From Mycobacterium branderi (lineage in GTDB: Bacteria; Actinomycetota; Actinomycetes; Mycobacteriales; Mycobacteriaceae), in the NCBI RefSeq assembly GCF_010728725.1, contig NZ_AP022607.1, forward strand, positions 186,001 to 250,000: 64,000 bases of DNA, written 5' to 3'. This document shows, piece after piece, positions 25,484-33,949 of the stretch; the first letter of the stretch is position 1, and every line of letters starts with the position of its first letter. Under the pieces are notes generated by a model. It worked only from the letters and a program-made list of their open reading frames with translations, had not been told where the DNA came from and did no database searches. The position numbers were made by a program, and so were the translations under genes.

Positions 25484-26395
25484 TTATGGCTTGGGCAGGT
25501 TGAGCAGCGGTGTGCCGCCAATGGGCCAGCAGCCGGCGGGGTCTTTACCGCGGGTGATCTGCTCATTGATGCATTGAGCGACGACGACCAACGGATCGTT
25601 GTTGACCGATTGCGCGATGATGTCGTTGGCCGCTTTGCGCTGCTGCGCCGTCTTCACATCCTGCTCGGCGTTCTTGGTCTCCTGCACCTTCTGGTTGTGG
25701 GCATCAATGCGCTGTTGGGTGGGATCGTCGTAGAAGATGCGCGGAATGCGGACGTCCAAGATCTCGATGTCATGACCCACGGCGTCTTGCAAGTCCTTTT
25801 TTACCTGCGCTGCCATCTTGGGTAAGTCGGCTCCCTGGGCCTGCAAGGTGGGGTCGAAGGTGGCAAACACCTTGGACAGAGCTACCTGCGCCTGGCGGTC
25901 CACCAGGTTTTCCTTGATCACGTTGAACACGTCGGTGTTGCTTCCGCCGTAGTCCTGGAACAGTTGCGGCGCTGCCCCCTCACGCAGCCGCCAGTTCAGG
26001 TTCTCCGCAACGTAGGCTGAGCTGTTGTTGGCCAGGCGCACCTGGATCATGCTGCCGTGGTCGCTGTAGCTGTTGCCGTCAAAGGCTTGCAGTTGGATGG
26101 CTTCGGACAGCTCGCTGATCTTCTGCCACGGTGCGTGCCACGCAATACCCGCGCTCCGTGTCCCCACCGGCCGGCCGAACTGAGTGACAATGCCGACGTT
26201 GCGGGTGTCTACCCGGTCATAGCAAGCGATGACGGTGGACAGCGCACCAAACAGGAACAGCGCGAACGCTACCGACAGCGCACCTCGGCGCGCCGATATG
26301 CGCTGTGAGCCCTGAGCGGGAAGAACGACACCGACACCCGCACACAGCAGCGCCGCTACCCATAGAACGATGGCGAAAATGAACCAGCCTTGCAT
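25484..26395 (-). CDS. SPFH/band 7 (prohibitin-like) membrane protein
   Basis: A 303-residue protein. Two N-terminal hydrophobic segments (about 3-27 and 40-60) are followed by a band-7 domain starting at RVDTRNVGIVTQFGRPVGTRSAGIAWHAPWQKI, the typical 'G.v..fGrp....pGlhw..P' opening. Then come a helical region rich in Ala/Gln/Lys (VQETKNAEQDVKTAQQRKAANDI) like the flotillin/prohibitin coiled coil and a short hydrophobic tail. SPFH proteins form ring scaffolds in membrane microdomains and often accompany proteases. No partner gene is adjacent. It is convergent with the secreted protein at 24877. Confidence 0.85.
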   Translation of the reverse strand: MQGWFIFAIVLWVAALLCAGVGVVLPAQGSQRISARRGALSVAFALFLFGALSTVIACYDRVDTRNVGIVTQFGRPVGTRSAGIAWHAPWQKISELSEAIQLQAFDGNSYSDHGSMIQVRLANNSSAYVAENLNWRLREGAAPQLFQDYGGSNTDVFNVIKENLVDRQAQVALSKVFATFDPTLQAQGADLPKMAAQVKKDLQDAVGHDIEILDVRIPRIFYDDPTQQRIDAHNQKVQETKNAEQDVKTAQQRKAANDIIAQSVNNDPLVVVAQCINEQITRGKDPAGCWPIGGTPLLNLPKP

Positions 26396-26752
26396 GAACT
26401 ACCTTTCTGTCGGCGGCTCGTCCCTTCCGACGCGCCTTGGGTGTTCCAGGAAGTCGTTGAGGTAACCAGGTGGCCTTGTTGATGTCCCGGGTGTCGTTGA
26501 CTTTGCCGCCAAACGTCACCCGCCAGAGGTATTTCGTGACTGTGACGAGGCGGAAGTTGTCCTCGATGTGGCGAATGACCTCGATACACTCGACGGTCTG
26601 CCGCGGCGGCAGAGCCGGCGGGGCGGGGCATGCACGGTGGCGGCATGCGTGGAATAGGTAATAGGTGATGAAAAGGCGGTTCTTCACCGGCTCGCCGACC
26701 GGAGATAGCCGGCGCCGCTGCAACGGCACTCGACCTACGGCGACTGTAGGGC
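26396..26752. other. Intergenic stretch between divergent genes
   Basis: This 357-bp region separates the divergent SPFH and acetyltransferase genes. A minus-strand frame is open through much of it and into the SPFH gene but carries no recognisable domain, so I do not call a gene. It should contain both promoters. Confidence 0.45.
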
Positions 26753-27349
26753 ATGCACATGATCGGGTTCAGAGCGGCAACCACCGCTGATTTTGAGTTC
26801 ATTTTCGACTTGCACAAACAATCGTTTGGTCCATACGTCGACCAGGTCTGGGGTTGGGACGACGAGTACCAGCGTGAGTATCTCAAAGGCAGGCTGGTAG
26901 TCGATGAAACGCAGATCATCGTTGCCGACAAGGTCGATATCGGACGGCTCAGCGTCGAGCACCGCGACGCCGAACTGTTCATCGGGCTCATCGAGATCAC
27001 ACCCGACCACCAGGGACGGGGCATCGGCGGGCAGGTCATCCAGACGCTGCTCGACACCGCCTTCGCCGAAGGAAAGGCCGTAGCCCTGAACGTCCTGGGG
27101 GTGAATACCCGCGCATACCAGCTCTATCGCCGATTATCGCCGTTTCCATCTACACCGCGGTCATCGCCAGCAGGGCCGCCAGTGATGAGCACTTCGGCGA
27201 TCAGCCACGGCAATGAGGATCGAAACTGTGGCGCACCGGCACATCTCGATTCAACTTGTCATGCTATGGGTTTTCGCGCGATGGGCGGCTCAACACGGAT
27301 GCTCTGCGGCGCGATCATGCTGAATTCCGATGTAGCACCGTCGAGCTGA
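26753..27349 (+). pseudogene. GNAT N-acetyltransferase with degenerate C-terminus
   Basis: Residues 1-125 are a good GNAT: FRAATTADFEFIFDLHKQSF, VADKVDIGRLSVEH, then the acetyl-CoA loop ITPDHQGRGIGGQVIQ and NTRAYQLYRRL. After the last block a GF.. strand is expected but the frame switches to PSTPRSSPAGPPVMST and runs 70 residues of low-quality sequence. A local direct repeat of TATCGCCG (about 27125-27140) at the break suggests a slippage frameshift. The protein is probably truncated or inactive, though the core could still fold. It lies beside an IS21 remnant. Confidence 0.6.
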
Positions 27350-27446
27350 ACTCCACGTACTCAAGCGTTTTCACAAAACGGTCATGTCCCTTGAGAGTTC
27401 AGCACTCTCCCCAGGCATGTTCTGGCTAGGAATGTTTCGTGCATGA

Positions 27447-27683
27447 TTGCTAGCCAACCTGTTCTTCCAGCTGGTCTCCTCCCGCTACGAGCGAGCCAGC
27501 CTGATCGTCACCTCCAACAAACCCTTCGGCCGCTGGGGCGAAGTATTCGGCGACGACGTCGTAGCCGCCGCCATGATCGACCGACTCGTCCACCACGCCG
27601 AAGTCATCGCCCTCAAAGGCGACTCCTACCGCATCAAAGACCTCGACCTCGGGCGAGTCCCGGGATCAACCACCGACGAATGA
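27447..27683 (+). pseudogene. istB: IS21-family istB helper ATPase, C-terminal remnant
   Basis: The 78 residues match only the end of IstB: NLFFQLVSSRYERASLIVTS, then NKPFGRWGEVFGDDVVAAAMIDRLVHH and GDSYRIKD. The Walker A half and istA are absent. The frame ends with TGA 27681-27683, a few bases before the element end repeats. The normal protein is about 250 residues, so this is an IS scar. It marks past insertion or deletion between the acetyltransferase and the secreted protein at 28192. Confidence 0.85.
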
Positions 27684-27691
27684 ACACCAAG

Positions 27692-27734
27692 GGGGTCAAT
27701 TTTCAACCGTCGAAAAGGGGTCAATTTTCAGCCG
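27692..27734. repeat. IS21 terminal direct repeats
   Basis: GGGGTCAATTTTCAACCG (27692-27709) and GGGGTCAATTTTCAGCCG (27717-27734) are two copies differing at one base, 25 bp apart. Multiple terminal repeats of this kind are the transposase-binding sites at IS21-family ends. They fix the right end of the element. Confidence 0.75.
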
Positions 27735-28191
27735 CCGTTGACAATCGGAGGCGTTCTAGTCGGACGGTGAGTTTGCGGAAGAACTACGCAGGCAACATGA
27801 CATCGCAATGCGGGATCTCTATTACGGTTCCGATCCGCCAACGTTCGACGACGTCATTGAACGAGTGCACTCCTGCGCCGGGTTGCTTACCCCATAACGC
27901 TGACCTCGCCACCTGGGTGCAGAACGCAACAGCGGCTCACGAAGAGTGGCAGCAGTGATCCTCGGTGAGTCGAAGGGACTTCCTACCGGTGCGATCTCGT
28001 GAGCGCCAGTACGCCTCAGCTATCGCGGGCAAGCACTGCAACGACAACACGACGAGCCTTCAGTCGGAATGACACCGGCACACCGCCGACCTGTTCATGG
28101 CCATTGACCCGGCCCGGCCGGTGTCTGGCGAAATCATCGGTCATGCGGCGCAACTCAGTAACCTGAGGCATCGTCTGGCCGTTCGAAGAAT
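27735..28191. other. Gene fragments beyond the IS end
   Basis: No intact gene is supported here. A plus-strand frame from about 27758 reads DGEFAEELRRQHDIAMRDLYYGSD... to a stop near 27897 but is preceded by TAG, so it is a headless C-terminus. A 51-residue minus frame (28171-28016, MPQVTELRRMTDDFARHRPG...) might be a small gene. Both look like debris of interrupted genes. Confidence 0.35.
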
Positions 28192-28818
28192 TCAGAAAGT
28201 CCAGTTGCCCGCGGGCTGTATGACGAAGCCATGCACGCCGTAGCGGCTGTTCTCTGGTCGACTCAGGTCGATTCCCTTGTTGGGGGCGACCCGGCATGCA
28301 ATGGAGTCATCGGAAATCACCGCACAGGCGACCCCGTTGGTGTTGTCAAGCCGTGTCCCGACCGACAACAGCGTCGCGTCGGGATTCCAGTCCGGGTCGC
28401 TGGCGCTGTATTTACCGGGTTGCAACGACGATGCGTTGACTTCCGATTGGGGCGGGGGTCCAACCGCCGCGCCCCAACAGGTTGCGCCGATGTCGTCGAG
28501 CATGCTGACAGCGCAAGTTATGCCGTTGGGCGCCTTGAAGAACCAGCCAGAGTTGCCGGGATGGGTGCCGCGATGTTCGTAGGCACTGAGATTGACGGCC
28601 GGATACGCGTCGATATTCGGAAATTGAGGCGGGGGTTGCCGTGGGTTGGCGTCAGCAACGGCCACCGAGACGACAGCGAGTGCCGCGGCGGCAGTCACCA
28701 CCCCCATAGCGGCTACGGCGTGTGTTGCCGGCGCCGCACTTGCACGCCGCAGTCGAGCCGGGCGGGCGAACAACCCAGCTGGCCGGCAGTATTCGAGTCT
28801 TTTATGAAATTCGGCCAT
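28192..28818 (-). CDS. Secreted/anchored four-cysteine protein
   Basis: A 208-residue protein from the ATG at 28818. A basic N-terminus precedes a hydrophobic segment at about 36-56 (AAMGVVTAAAALAVVSVAVA), a signal peptide or anchor. The exported domain contains ITCAVSMLDDIGATCWGAAVG, then VACAVISDDSIACRV and ends GFVIQPAGNWTF. It shares the C..C-W-G...C..C...HGF pattern with the protein at 24877. Function is unknown. The start is uncertain because the frame stays open upstream to 29064, but that sequence is low in protein character. Confidence 0.72.
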   Translation of the reverse strand: MAEFHKRLEYCRPAGLFARPARLRRASAAPATHAVAAMGVVTAAAALAVVSVAVADANPRQPPPQFPNIDAYPAVNLSAYEHRGTHPGNSGWFFKAPNGITCAVSMLDDIGATCWGAAVGPPPQSEVNASSLQPGKYSASDPDWNPDATLLSVGTRLDNTNGVACAVISDDSIACRVAPNKGIDLSRPENSRYGVHGFVIQPAGNWTF

Positions 28819-29100
28819 GCAACCCTTGCGCCCATATTCGCTTGCTCTGAGGCCATGACAGGGCCGTCTATGGAACGTTACGGTTGTCGTGGATCCTCTC
28901 GTCTTGAGTTTACTGGTGCTCTGAGCAGGGCTACGCACGGAATTTGTGCCCGGCGCCATCGGGTGATGCCCCGTGGAGTGTCCGTGACGTTTTACATTGA
29001 GTTGCGGCGCTTTTTCGGTGAACCTGCGAGACGCAGCCCTCTCAGGACACCGCGCTGAGCGCACGAGAAGCGGACAGCGACACAGCGACAGGGGCGGACG
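28819..29100. other. Gap between the ESX locus and the secreted protein gene
   Basis: The eccA-type gene expected next to an ESX-2 eccE is not here; no AAA+ ATPase motif is visible on either strand. The 280 bp should contain the promoter of the 28818 gene. Confidence 0.5.
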
Positions 29101-30816
29101 TCAGCCGGTCCAGGCCTGCTCCTGGCGGAACGCCACGATCGCCACATCCAATTGCCGTGTGGCAGTGGTGATCTGCACGGTGGACCGCGAAGTCTGTACG
29201 AACCGGATATCGGGGGCCGGACCTCCCCGGCCCGCGGCGCCCAAGGCGATCACCGTCGACGACAAGCCCGCCGATGGTGGCGCGGCCGGACGGTCGTTGA
29301 CGATGATCGTCGGCACGAACTCCGGCCCGCGCCGGCGTTCCACCACCGCGATGTTGGGCTGCGCCAGCGAGATCCAGCGCCGCGGCTGGTTGGAGTAGAT
29401 CGCGATGCGCTCTCCCACCGCGGCAGCGCGGATCAGCAGCTGGCGCACGTAAAACTCGGACGTGTCCATCGCGATCCGGGTGGCGCGCTGCGGGTCGGTC
29501 AACGCCCACATCACCATGTCGTCGCGGTGGATTTCGGGGTCAGCGGTCAGGTCGTCGCGCAGCGCGGCCCCGACCAGTATCCCGGTGGGTCCGATCGGGA
29601 TCTGCAACTCGTCCGGGTCGTCCAGGTGGCGGGGCGGCAGCTTCAGGCGCGGGCGTGCGGTGGGTGCGGCCCGCAACGTGGCGGCGTACTGGTCGCCGGG
29701 CAGCGGGTTGAGATACAGCGTCGGTGGCTGCGGCGGCGGCTGCGGGTCGTTGGTGCGCACGATGGCCGACACCATCACCGGCCCCCCGCCGTCAGGCTCG
29801 GTGTTGCGGTGCTTGAAAATGCTTGTGGTTTGTGCGATCTCGTCGCTGCGCAGCGCCCACATCTGGTTGAGCGCCGCGGTGTTGATGTCTTCCGGCGAGA
29901 AGTAGTATGTCGTCAAGTAGCCCGGGTAGGCGCTGATCGTGCGCCACCCGACATCCGGGCTGCGCCGACTGCCGTTGGTGCCCGCGCGTCCGAGCGCCTT
30001 GACCGCCACCGGTTCCCGGGTGCGACTACCGGCATCGCTGTCGCCGTCGCTTTCCGGGTCGGGCGGACTGGGCGCGGTGGCCAGCCCTGCGCTCAGCTCC
30101 TGTAATGCGCTGTCGAGCTCGGCGGCGCTCAGCGCAGTGGCCCGGATGCCTTCCTGCAGAAGAGCATTGACGATGCGCTCGGTGGCCGCCGCGGCTGCCG
30201 AACCGATCGAGGTGCGATACCTCAGGCCCGGCACCGACTCGGTGATGTCGAGACGCACGATCAGCCGGGTGCTGCGCTGGCCGGCGGCGGGCCGGTCGGC
30301 CAACAGCGTGCTGTATAGCGGGGGGTATCCGGTGCCGCGGCGCACCCGATAGCCCGACGACACCACGTCGATGCCGGCCAGCCGCAGCGCGCCGGGTTGA
30401 TCAAGCAGACCGACCAGCACGTGCAGCGGCAACACATTCGTGGTGCGCGACACCGTCGACCCGCGCAAAAACGTCGGCGCATACTGTTGCCCGGCAACCG
30501 AAATCATGGTGATCGCTTCGTATTCGTCGGCGCGCACCCCGCACACCAGGTCGCCGTGCGGTACGTCGATCGCCGCGGCCACCGCGGGTGGTTCGCGGCG
30601 CTCGGAACGCCAGCGCACCGCGGTCGCCGCCCACACCAGCGCGTTGCGCCGGTACACGGTCACCACCAGCAGCACCACCGCGACCCCTGTGATGGCCGCC
30701 GCCACCCACCAGCGGCCGTGGCGCAGCGGAAACAGCAGGAACGCACACAGCGCGATCAGCTCGGCGCCCACCACCGGACCCAGCGCCGGCCGCACACCGA
30801 CGGTGCGGGCTTTCAT
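29101..30816 (-). CDS. eccE2: ESX-2-like EccE membrane component
   Basis: A 571-residue EccE-family protein. Two N-terminal transmembrane helices (about 15-60; LIALCAFLLFPLRHGRWW, then GVAVVLLVVTVYRR) are followed by a large soluble domain with the EccE-typical blocks GVRADEYEAITMISVAGQQYAP and WRTISAYPGYLTTYYFSPEDI. EccE sits on the periphery of the ESX membrane complex with EccB, EccC and EccD. It is the last gene of the operon and overlaps mycP by four bases (ATGA at 30813-30816). The ESX-2 assignment comes from locus order and fused EccC, not from this protein alone. Confidence 0.85.
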   Translation of the reverse strand: MKARTVGVRPALGPVVGAELIALCAFLLFPLRHGRWWVAAAITGVAVVLLVVTVYRRNALVWAATAVRWRSERREPPAVAAAIDVPHGDLVCGVRADEYEAITMISVAGQQYAPTFLRGSTVSRTTNVLPLHVLVGLLDQPGALRLAGIDVVSSGYRVRRGTGYPPLYSTLLADRPAAGQRSTRLIVRLDITESVPGLRYRTSIGSAAAAATERIVNALLQEGIRATALSAAELDSALQELSAGLATAPSPPDPESDGDSDAGSRTREPVAVKALGRAGTNGSRRSPDVGWRTISAYPGYLTTYYFSPEDINTAALNQMWALRSDEIAQTTSIFKHRNTEPDGGGPVMVSAIVRTNDPQPPPQPPTLYLNPLPGDQYAATLRAAPTARPRLKLPPRHLDDPDELQIPIGPTGILVGAALRDDLTADPEIHRDDMVMWALTDPQRATRIAMDTSEFYVRQLLIRAAAVGERIAIYSNQPRRWISLAQPNIAVVERRRGPEFVPTIIVNDRPAAPPSAGLSSTVIALGAAGRGGPAPDIRFVQTSRSTVQITTATRQLDVAIVAFRQEQAWTG

Positions 30817-32432
30817 TGGATTCTCCGGCGTATCCCGACGACGGCCGCGATGATCCCGGCCAGCAGTACCACCGCCGCGGCGCCGATCAGGGCGGTATTG
30901 CGGGGCCGCAGGTCCGGGCCCGGCGGCGGCGGGGGCGCATGCAGCGCGGTGTTGATGTGCTCCACCGGTTTGGGATCACCGGGGCTCACATCGTAGGTGA
31001 GCGCGGCGACCGGGTCGACCACCCCGTAGCCCACCTGGTTGTCGACACCGCGCGCCGGGTTGTGCGCGGTCGCGGTGATCCGCCGGATCACCTGGTGCGC
31101 AGTCAGATCCGGGTATTTCGCCCGCACCAAGGCCGCCACTCCCGCGGTGTAGGCGGAGGCGAAGCTGGTGCCCCAGAAGCCGTCGCCCATCCCCGGGTCG
31201 TGGTCGGGCAGCGCGTTGACGGCGGCCCCGTCGGTGCTGGACAGGCCCATGATCCGCCACCCGGGGGCGGCCACACTCACCCAGGGCCCGTTGATGCTGT
31301 CCGGCAGCGGCTGGCCGTCGGGGGTCACCGCGCCGACGGTCAGCACGTAGTCGGAGAACCACGCCGGGGTGACGATCGTGCGCACCCCGGCCCAGTCCCG
31401 CGGATCGTCGGGGTTGAGCGGGTTGAACGCGGGGTTCTGGCCGCATTCGGACTGCTCGCCTTTGTTGCCGGCGGCGGCCACGATCAGCACGTCCTTGTCG
31501 ACCGCGGCGTAGCGCACCGCGGCGCCCAGCGCATCCTGGTTGACCGGGGTGGCGGCGTTGATGCAGGACGCCACCGACACGTTGATCACCTTCACACCCA
31601 GGTCGGCGGCATGGCGAATGGCGCGGGCCAGGGTCATGATGTCGCCGGCCTTGCGGTGCAATTCGGCGTCATTGGGGTCGGGGTGGGCGGGCCCGAATGC
31701 CCGCGAGGACTGGCGGATCGAGATCAGCGCGGCATCCGGGGCCACCCCGACGATCCCGTCCGGGGCGCCGACCGGGGGGCCCGGCACCAGTGGTTGCTTG
31801 CCGCCGGCGTCCCCGGGTCCGGCGGAGGGGGCGTCCTCGGGCGGCGCAGGCGGTGGCGGTGCGGGCTTGGTGACCGTCACCGTCGACGGCGGCGGCGGGG
31901 CCGGCGGTGGCGAGGTCGGGGCCGGATTCGCCGGCGGCGGTGGCGGCGGCTGCACCGATGGCGCACCGACTGGGCGGGGCGGCGGGCGGTCGGCGGGGTT
32001 CGACGGTGCCGCCCCGATGATCGACGCCACGATGGTGCCGTGGCTTTCGCAGTCGGTGAGCCCGCCGTTGGGTGAGCCCATCACGTAGTCGCCGCCGGGG
32101 AACAGCGCCGGAAACCGCGGGTTGGGGGTGACACCGGTGTCGATCAGCGCCACCTTCACCCCCGCCCCGGTGGAGTATTGCCAGGCCTGCGCCAGATTGA
32201 GCATCGCGTTGCCGGGCGCGGGCTGGGTGACGTCGGGATCGCCGATCACCACGGGGGGAGTGCAGGCCTGGGTTTGCTTCATCTCCTCGCTGGGGCCGGG
32301 CGGCCCATCCGGTGGCAGCGCCCCGGGGTCGATGACCGGCGGGGCGATCGCCAGCGCCGCCGGGGCGCCCATCACGTCGGCTGCCAGCAGGACCGCCGCC
32401 GCGAGTGCGGCCAGCGCGGGACGCGCCCGCAT
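30813..32432 (-). CDS. mycP2: MycP mycosin (subtilisin-like serine protease)
   Basis: A 539-residue mycosin from the ATG at 32432, which shares a base with the eccD stop. The signal peptide is followed by the catalytic triad: D98 (ALIDTGV), H131 (ESHGTIV) and S423 (GTSFAS). A Pro-rich insertion of about 60 residues (147-205) sits after the histidine. One C-terminal transmembrane helix (AAVVLLAGIIAAVVGI) anchors it outside the membrane. Mycosins are essential for ESX complex stability and can trim substrates. All catalytic residues are present, so it should be active. Confidence 0.92.
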   Translation of the reverse strand: MRARPALAALAAAVLLAADVMGAPAALAIAPPVIDPGALPPDGPPGPSEEMKQTQACTPPVVIGDPDVTQPAPGNAMLNLAQAWQYSTGAGVKVALIDTGVTPNPRFPALFPGGDYVMGSPNGGLTDCESHGTIVASIIGAAPSNPADRPPPRPVGAPSVQPPPPPPANPAPTSPPPAPPPPSTVTVTKPAPPPPAPPEDAPSAGPGDAGGKQPLVPGPPVGAPDGIVGVAPDAALISIRQSSRAFGPAHPDPNDAELHRKAGDIMTLARAIRHAADLGVKVINVSVASCINAATPVNQDALGAAVRYAAVDKDVLIVAAAGNKGEQSECGQNPAFNPLNPDDPRDWAGVRTIVTPAWFSDYVLTVGAVTPDGQPLPDSINGPWVSVAAPGWRIMGLSSTDGAAVNALPDHDPGMGDGFWGTSFASAYTAGVAALVRAKYPDLTAHQVIRRITATAHNPARGVDNQVGYGVVDPVAALTYDVSPGDPKPVEHINTALHAPPPPPGPDLRPRNTALIGAAAVVLLAGIIAAVVGIRRRIQ

Positions 32433-33949
32433 CAGTGGTACCTGACGTAGTGCAGCAGCCCGACCGCCCACGCGGCGAACGGGATCACCAGGGCGGCCAG
32501 CACGTATTCGAGGTACTCGACGACTTGGCGCACCGGCGGTGAGAAGAAGTGCGAGGGCACCGTGGCGCCGACGATCAGCCCGGACACGGCAACCGCCAGC
32601 ACCCCGGCCGCCGATACCAGCGCGGCCACGGTCGCGCCAGGCGCCGCGCTCAGCCCGTAGTGGGCCGGGATCGCGATCATCGACAGCGACGCCGCGCCGA
32701 CCACGGTGATTGCGTGGCGGCGGTCGCGGAATGCGCGCGCCCGCAACACCAGCACCAGCGCCACCACCGCGACCACCACGATCGGTGGCCACTGCGAGCC
32801 GGCGCCGGGGTTGATCGCCAGGATCGAGGACGCCAGGCACACCGCTCCCACCCCGAACAGTGTTCCGGTCAGCACCCGGTTGGATCGATGGGCCACCTCG
32901 GCCACCTGCTCGCCGCGCAGCGTGATGTCGTGCGGGGCCGATTCCACCGGGGACACCGTGTCCTCGGGTTGGCCGGGGGCGCGGGTGAACAGGTCGCGCC
33001 CGGTGATCGAGCCGAAGCTTTGCCGCGGCACCTTCGCCATCCACAAGCCCATCGTGGGTGCGGCGCGCGCGGCCACCAGCACCGCGATCAGCATCACGAT
33101 GGCGATCCGCTGGCCGGGCACGGCGAAAAACATCCGCACCGCGCCCGCCGCGAATCCGGCGCAGGCGGCGGTGATCACGGCGGCGGCCGCCGTCCACTGC
33201 CGGCCCGTCAAGCGCGCCAGCATCAGGGCCCCCACGATCGCCACCAGCGACGCCAAAAACGCGTGCGGCGCACCGGGATGCGCGCCGTAGGGTGCGGTGG
33301 CGCCCAGCAGCACCGCGGCGCCCACACCCGCCCAGGCGGCACCGTCGACCACGACGCGCTGCGCGCCCGCCCGGGCGCACAGCATCGCAGCCACGATCAG
33401 GACCACGGCCCCGCCGGCGAACACCGCCGGGACCGCCCACACCGCTTCGGCGCCCCACCGGATCCGCCACACGATCAGCGCGGCCACCGCCAGCGCCGCC
33501 CCGGTCAGCGCCGCGGCCACCGTCACCGCGTCGCGCGCGGACACCATCGGGAAGTGCTCCTGGGCGTAGCGCGCCAGCGCCGTGGAGACGTTCTCGATGT
33601 TGGGCCCGTAGCGTTGCGCGGCGCCGACGGGCACCAGGGCCAACAGATCCGCGTCGGCGACCCCCTGCGCCGACAACGACATGTCGTCGGCGAGCGCGGT
33701 CATCCCGGCCACCCGCGCGAATTCGTAGACGCCGGGCGGTAATTCGTCCTCGCCGCGGGCTCGCAGTTCCCGGTTGATCGCATCACGAGTGGCGTCGGTG
33801 AGCGCCGAAAGCGGCACCGCCGCAGGCAGCACCAGATCCACCTGATGCGACTCCCCGGCCAGGATCGACACCCGGCACGACGACGGGACCAGTGGGGCTT
33901 CCGGAGGGGTGGGTGAGGGCGGAGGGCTTTCCCGGCGCACCGTCGTCAT
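32432..33949 (-). CDS. eccD2: EccD membrane channel component
   Basis: A 505-residue protein from the ATG at 33949 with a GGGAG ribosome site, overlapping the upstream stop; a GTG at 33961 is an alternative. An N-terminal ubiquitin-like domain (CRVSILAGESHQVDLVLPAAVPLSAL...) precedes about eleven hydrophobic segments, the EccD pattern. EccD dimers form the membrane vestibule of the ESX pore. The C-terminal helix ends in GLLHYVRYH. The gene is tightly coupled to mycP downstream. Confidence 0.9.
   Translation of the reverse strand: MTTVRRESPPPSPTPPEAPLVPSSCRVSILAGESHQVDLVLPAAVPLSALTDATRDAINRELRARGEDELPPGVYEFARVAGMTALADDMSLSAQGVADADLLALVPVGAAQRYGPNIENVSTALARYAQEHFPMVSARDAVTVAAALTGAALAVAALIVWRIRWGAEAVWAVPAVFAGGAVVLIVAAMLCARAGAQRVVVDGAAWAGVGAAVLLGATAPYGAHPGAPHAFLASLVAIVGALMLARLTGRQWTAAAAVITAACAGFAAGAVRMFFAVPGQRIAIVMLIAVLVAARAAPTMGLWMAKVPRQSFGSITGRDLFTRAPGQPEDTVSPVESAPHDITLRGEQVAEVAHRSNRVLTGTLFGVGAVCLASSILAINPGAGSQWPPIVVVAVVALVLVLRARAFRDRRHAITVVGAASLSMIAIPAHYGLSAAPGATVAALVSAAGVLAVAVSGLIVGATVPSHFFSPPVRQVVEYLEYVLAALVIPFAAWAVGLLHYVRYH

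Noticed and set aside
26217..26729. 170-residue minus-strand gene between SPFH and GNAT
   Set aside because: It overlaps the SPFH start by 180 bases and its residues match no domain.
32549..33742. Long plus-strand open frame opposite eccD
   Set aside because: It is antisense to a clear eccD, is His/Arg/Gly-rich and has no domain; a high-GC shadow frame.
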